A stretch of 64,000 nucleotides of DNA from Mya arenaria (Eukaryota; Mollusca; Bivalvia; Myida; Myidae). The translations under genes and the position numbers were made by a program. The notes beneath the pieces were generated by a model. The model was not told the DNA's origin and did not search any database. It saw only the letters and a list, made by a program, of their open reading frames with translations. Where the stretch lies: NCBI RefSeq assembly GCF_026914265.1, contig NC_069123.1, positions 51,778,949 through 51,842,948 of the forward strand, given 5' to 3'. Positions 59,024 to 64,000 of this stretch are shown piece after piece (position 1 is the first letter of the stretch; every line of letters starts with the position of its first letter).

Positions 59024-59082
59024 CATTATCCTTGACACGTGTTGTTGTTTTTTAAAAAAATAACTTACACAGTTGCTGAGCA
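59024..59082. repeat. 57-bp dispersed repeat, copy 2
   Basis: Near-identical to 7607-7663; differences are mainly in the T/A run length. Directly followed by minisatellite units. Confidence 0.65.
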
Positions 59083-59094
59083 CACGATGAATGG

Positions 59095-59200
59095 GTACCA
59101 ATAAACACACATACGGTGAACGGGGACCAATGTACACACATACGGTAAACATTGACAGCTGTACACACATACGGTGAACGGAGATCATGTATGCCGGCGA
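59095..59200 (-). repeat. 29-bp minisatellite array 3 (short, inverse orientation)
   Basis: Three to four units reading CACACATACGGTGAACGG on the plus strand, the inverse of arrays 1 and 2, in unit register with GACCAATGTA. Confidence 0.85.
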
Positions 59201-59832
59201 ATACGGGCTACCCCGCATCTAAATTTACTTAACGCTGCCCTATGTTTTCGCGGTATAATCATTTTACAATAATTTTCAACAGAATACTTAATTTTATACT
59301 TGCGATGACTCGACATCGGCCATTATCAACTTCAAAATATTTACATGGTAGAACTGTTTGTGGGCCCGCTGTGATACTTTGTATCACAGTTTTTCTTGTT
59401 TCATATTTGCGCGCCTACCTTTCGTTGGTTTAAGAAACACAGGGTTCAAGTGTAGCGTTTATCGCATTGCTCAGAATACTAACAGACTTCGCGTCTCATA
59501 TCGACCTTTTGTGTATGAATTTTTCCACATTCCTCCTCGTCTCGCAATTTTTTAATGCAAAATGACTGGTGAAATACAGGTTTAGCTTAATCTTGGACAT
59601 TGAAGCACAGCGCCCAAAGGCGGGTGATTCATATTGTAAATTCTTCGACTGTAATTCCACAATATTTAAGAGTGCATTGTTAAATAAAAACACAATGGTT
59701 ACACATGAATTGTTGGTAGGTTATACCTTTCTCTTATGACACTAGTGTTTCATGAAAAACTTATTCAGATCAGCTTCTTTCAACAAAACATCGCCATTTT
59801 GGAACTATCTTAGCAGGTGCGCGTTTTCTTGT
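59201..59832. other. intergenic DNA, no gene seen
   Basis: Short frames at 59242-59555 show hydrophobic runs but no recognisable domain or splice signals. Confidence 0.3.
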
Positions 59833-60191
59833 GCTAAAAGGCTGACCCGAGAGCTGACCATATAAATGAAGAGGGAAAACGCTGACCAGGAAAATGGAAA
59901 TTGAATTAATTTTAATGGGTTATTTTGATTTCCTTGTAATATTCAATGTATTATAACTGATTTATTATAAATATTTGTATAATTTATAAAAGCGTTTAAT
60001 TTAAGATAGATGATTTTTTTATCATTTGTAGATATAGAAGTATCTAGGCCACACCACGTACATTAAATAAATTTCAAAACTCGGCAACCCATAAAACTTT
60101 AAAAATATATATCAAAATATTTTTATTCAGTTTTTTTTGGTCAGCCTTTTCCTCTATATCTATTGTTCAGCCCTTATGTCAGCCTTTTAGT
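59833..60191. mobile_element. ~359-bp foldback MITE (GCTAAAAGGCTGAC ends)
   Basis: Left arm 59833-59887 (CTAAAAGGCTGACCCGAGAG ... GCTGACC) and the reverse complement of 60138-60191 pair over ~54 bp with several mismatches. The interior is AT-rich and non-coding. Confidence 0.7.
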
Positions 60192-60657
60192 ATCTCTCCG
60201 TTCTCTTGCCATTCGATAATACTTAGCGCTGGGATCTGTCATTCTTGGCTAGGAAAACAACAAGTGGGATATAGACGCGGCTAGCGCGTCAGGATAATTG
60301 ACTTTCATACATAATTTGCAAACAAGTACCTAACTATGCGATTCTAGGAATTTGATTGAAATGTTTCAAATGATGTATGAATACACATCGTTCCAAGCTT
60401 TTTCCAATCATCGGCCGGCAAGTTTCGGTGAGTGACTACTTACAATAGAATTTTCAAACGAATTTAAATGTTCTTTATCTTGAATTTTGCTGATTTTGGT
60501 ATCTTGTTCTGATATTTTGAAAATGATATGTATAAGCACATACAGTTGAAAAATTATTTCGGTCAGTTAATAAGCTATAAATATCTTAATTTGTAGGAAA
60601 TTCGAAATTTTGTTGCTGTTATTATTTTCGTTCAGTTAAAATTCTTCCTTTTGACAG

Positions 60658-60747
60658 GAGTCCTTCACACGCTGTCACGAAGATTTACAGTCATACAGAA
60701 CAAAACAAGGACTATGCAAGCGACTGACTTCAACGTCTATGTGTAAA
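60658..60747 (+). CDS. possible internal exon, unknown protein
   Basis: Bounded by TTTTGACAG and GTGAGT. The 90-nt segment is open in phase 0, reading ESFTRCHEDLQSYRTKQGLC and ending TSMCK. I do not recognise it. An upstream segment at 60363-60421 ends in a GTGAGT donor but has a different phase. Confidence 0.3.
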
Positions 60748-61009
60748 GTGAGTATTATTATTGCCATCTAAACGTGAAATTATTGTGCATCAGCTTTGTA
60801 TAGCCTGTCGGTCTGTATTCAACTGCATTTAAACAAAACTGTGCAATATAGTCGTTGTTTGTTTATTAACATCCAAGTCTAAAAATAGACGTAGAAAGTA
60901 GGTTAAAGCATAGGTAGGGTTACTCAATAGACTGCGTAACTATTACAGTTAATTTAGGTTTGATTTGTGCGTTAACTGTTTTTATTGCAAATGCTAAAAA
61001 ATCATGGTG

Positions 61010-61370
61010 TTGCAGGTATCGAGTGTGCCATTACACAGCTCAGAAACAATTTATTCATTTGTTTTGTTTATTGTTTACCAAAGGAAGCAACAACTTCAAA
61101 TAATTCAGTTCTTTTCCAAGAACTCAAAAAAGCTATTACAGGTCAAGATCGCTTTATTGGGAGATTTCAATTATGATCAAAATGAAAGGGCTTCTATTGC
61201 ACACTTATTTCAGACCAATTTCAATCTACGCCAGTTAATAGATTCAGTTACAACTGATTAATACCATATATACACAAACTTGGATTCAACTTGTTTAAGA
61301 TCTTACGGCACTTTAGAATCATACTACTCTGATCACATACCATTGTATCTTGTACTGAAAGTTGACTAAA
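61010..61370 (+). pseudogene. apurinic-type endonuclease domain fragment, probably from a Helentron or LINE
   Basis: Reading with one stop (TAA at 61259) and a small loss: NNLFICFVYCLPKE, KIALLGDFNYDQNERASI, FNLRQLIDSVTTD, then YHIYTNLD and ESYYSDHIPLYLVL. GDFN and SDH are catalytic blocks of the exonuclease-endonuclease-phosphatase fold. The STTD..(L)IDHIY..L wording with YYSDH is that of the endonuclease fused to PIF1-type Helentron helicases, though a LINE origin cannot be excluded. Confidence 0.55.
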
Positions 61371-61379
61371 TTTTAGTTA

Positions 61380-62140
61380 AATGCTATAATATGACTGACA
61401 GTAAGTTACCAACTATGCTTCTTTGACTGACAAAGTGCTCACAAAGGCAACAATGCACCTGCCTGATTAATATAATAACTAGGTGTTTACACAATACCAT
61501 ATTAAGAAGTCTGTATGAATATTTAACACCCCTGACATTGAAAGTTCCTCCTTTAAACATGACTAATAAATAGAGCAATATTTTCTTCTTATCAAAATTG
61601 ATATTGTGCAAAACAGAGTTAGATGTTTATGTGTATCAATGACTATGTAAAGCCCTGGGGCTGTATTTATTAAGCAACTTTGATTGAAGATTATTATAAG
61701 TGAGGCCAGTGGTCAAAAATAGCAGCAGCCCACAAGCCCTGCACTGGTAAAATGACTTCCAGGCTTGCTCAAATTTTGAATTTTATATAGCACGGCTAGT
61801 TCAAAAATATGATTCCATGCAATAGTATAAGAATTCAGGCTTATTCATCCTAAAGTCTTATTTCGATGACAAGGATAAGACTAAGATCAATACAGAATAC
61901 TGGCCCTGGTCTCAACATTTATCACTGTATAGCAACACTATTAATTCAACCGTTACTTTATCATTTTGAATTATATTTTGAATTATTGATTTGAGTTGTT
62001 TTAAAAAATTTCCAACATCTGTAGCACAGTATTGACGCACTACAAATGAACCTGATTCTTTAATTTCCATATAAAAAAAATCATTAAGCTGATCAATTGA
62101 TAAAACAGACGTCGCCATTTTAAAATGAAACATATGTATT
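61380..62140. other. intergenic DNA with a possible short MITE
   Basis: GGGGCTGTATTTATTAAGCA at ~61658 and the inverse of ~61905 (GGGCCAGTATTCTGTATTGA) are weakly similar and may be ends of a ~245-bp element. Nothing else recognised. Confidence 0.25.
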
Positions 62141-62144
62141 TGCA

Positions 62145-62235
62145 GATGAATTCCATCAATGAAGCCTTTGAAAAAAGCGGGCCATACCCTAGTTTTGCCT
62201 GTGGGAATGTGGTGTACCACAGGAGGTCAGATGGC
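62145..62235 (-). pseudogene. possible HARBI1-type nuclease remnant
   Basis: The minus frame reads HIPTGKTRVWPAFFKGFIDG then IHLQI, recalling the Harbinger nuclease block around the first catalytic aspartate (P........F....G..G.IDG.HI.I). Only ~35 codons are recognisable. Confidence 0.3.
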
Positions 62236-62726
62236 ATTCCATGATGGAATTACATCTCTTACCAAATTAAGCAGGTCAAAAGTGCTCTTTACCATCCACA
62301 TACAGTATTTGGCAGACTAGGAACAAGAAATTCCACTTAATGTAATAGCGGTTTGGTTGTGCATGAACAGCAAATGCATCCGGTGCTGTTTTGTTAACAT
62401 GCAGGGGCTGCCACTATCTTCCTTTAGGATAACAAGGATGTCAGTTTCCAGCTAAATAATCCAGGTATGGAATCTTTCATATACTAGTATCATACAATTT
62501 TTTCAATCCATTTTACCTTCAAAATACAAATTTAACTACTGAAAAATATCTAACTATCAACTTGCTGATATATCAGTTTCTAAGTTTGCCCTAATCTCTT
62601 TCACACTGACACAGCCACCAGTTACATGTATATAACTTTGCTTTTGTGTAGTGCTAGTACATGTTTTTTTGTGTTTCTCTGTTAATGCAAATCACTGAGT
62701 TTATTAATCTTTTTCTTCTTGTTAAG

Positions 62727-62879
62727 GAACGCAATGAGGTTGTGACCATTAGGCTCAAAGCTGTGGAGAAAGATGTCTGGCCAGGAGACATACTGATGTT
62801 ATGCTTTACTGATGTTGTTGCCAACACCTACAAACCATTCACTAGAACTACCACAACGAACAATGTACTGATTATGCAG
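62727..62879 (+). CDS. probable internal exon of an unknown gene
   Basis: A polypyrimidine tract plus TTCTTGTTAAG acceptor opens a 153-nt, phase 0-0 segment ending ATGCAG before a GTGAAT donor. It encodes ERNEVVTIRLKAVEKDVWPG, then DILMLCFTDVVANTY and RTTTTNNVLIMQ (51 aa). Coding-like composition and clean splice sites, but I recognise no family. It probably belongs to a gene continuing to the right. Confidence 0.45.
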
Positions 62880-64000
62880 GTGAATATAATTTTAGAATAA
62901 CCATTAGATATCTAAAAACTTTCAGCTGAGTGTCATTCATTTGGTCCAAAAGCCTATGATCTTTTGTCAGATCATACTTAAAACAACAAGCATCAATGCT
63001 GTTTGAAAACTTTTTTTCATTTTTGTTTCATTCAGCTTAATGTTTGTCTAGATGATACATCATGACAAATGCCCATAATTAAAGAAAAAAACAACACTTG
63101 TTTCCAAATACAATTCATTCTTTATTTTGTCTCTAATTCCAGCTGTATTTCTTATTTATTGATTAAAATATGTTTGTTGATTTGGTATTTTAAAGTATTT
63201 AAGGTTTGAATTTATAATTAGCATATGTGAACATTAGCAGAAAATCTGAGCTACCTTTTTGAAAGAGGCCAAGAGAGGATTGGATGGTGGAGTTTCAGAT
63301 GACACAATGCTGACTGTTTCCACCTAGCTGATTTTGCTTCCTACTGGCAGCAGAAGGAAGTCTTCACTTTTATTTTAAACAATTCAGTTTTAATGCCACC
63401 AATTTGTCAAGATAACATGTAACTGAAACGATTGAAAGTACACCAACTTCCTTCATTAACACAAACTATCTATGTACCTGGACCATCAGCTTGAACAGTA
63501 TACTACTTCAACTACCATTTCTTCATATTCAAACATTACTAGAAAGGTCTGAAAGGCAATCATGCTATCTTCAGTGATAAATGAAGAATGATAAACTCCT
63601 GTGTTATAAATTCTGCTGCAACTTGAGATCACCAGTATGTACAGACATTGCCAAATTTATTGCATTTATTACTTGTGTCTTATCAGTGCTCTATGCATAG
63701 ATATTGTACTTGAAGTTGACTATGATTTTATTAAGATGCGATTTTTCACTCTGTATTGATGTTCACATACTTATATTTATGTTGCTATACCAGTGCCACT
63801 AACAGATACTCTAGATTAATTTGTTTTTATTTATTTCTACCACTGTTGTCTATGATCATTTTTATATCATATAGTTAGTACACTTCATTATATACAAGGC
63901 AGTAAATGTCTAATTTCCTATAACAACTCAGCATTAAGCCTTTTGACATTTCTGCTTTCAATTGTCTTTATATTTTTCATTAACATTTCTTTCTAAGTTT
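62880..64000 (+). other. right edge, no firm gene
   Basis: A short frame at ~63255-63327 ends AKRGLDGGVSDDTMLTVST and a stop, and could be a terminal exon of the same unknown gene, but its acceptor is unclear. The rest is AT-rich. Confidence 0.25.

Overview
The window looks like nuclear DNA of a marine bivalve or a close mollusc. The coding regions are split by GT-AG introns. The DNA is AT-rich and crowded with LINEs, MITEs, minisatellites, a DIRS-type element and a Ty3/Gypsy element. Several repeats (the AAAGCTGCACTCTCACAG foldback, the CATAATTTGAACAA and AAGGTCAAGGTCACAC units) are of kinds I associate with bivalve genomes. The only clear host genes are two alanine racemases. Bivalves are known for making D-alanine as an osmolyte, which fits. 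The organism call is inference; no species marker was seen.

Layout. 1-3344: decayed pogo/Tigger-like transposon with a leader exon and a PHD-type zinc finger tail. 3.8-5.3 kb: a 28-bp collapsed Mutator-like element and a PIF/Harbinger Myb remnant. 6591-11068: alanine racemase 1, nine exons, 404 aa, with a 29-bp minisatellite in intron 4. 13.34-24.40 kb: an ~11-kb unit bounded by ~1.2-kb inverted repeats, each carrying a 50-nt leader exon; a DIRS-type tyrosine-recombinase retroelement with an SGNH-hydrolase ORF is nested inside. 24.4-27.4 kb: a second 29-bp minisatellite and LINE remnants.

27451-56832: alanine racemase 2, nine exons, 417 aa. All eight intron phases match those of copy 1, but the gene spans 29 kb. 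Intron 1 (18.7 kb) holds a LINE on the minus strand, an L1/Tx1-like LINE on the plus strand with a duplicated tail, MITEs and degenerate tandem repeats. Intron 3 holds a hAT-like element and a very young Gypsy element (identical LTRs, 5-bp TSD). Intron 5 is mostly a 40-bp minisatellite, and intron 7 carries a Mutator-like MITE.

56.8-64 kb: microsatellite, a tRNA-like SINE head, tandem-like interspersed repeat, a third patch of the 29-bp minisatellite, a foldback MITE, an endonuclease fragment, and two exon-like segments of unknown genes near the right edge.

How it fits together: an ancestral alanine racemase gene was duplicated in tandem, same strand. Both copies keep the PLP lysine, the catalytic tyrosine and intact reading frames. 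The rest of the window is mobile-element accumulation between and inside them, including nested insertions.
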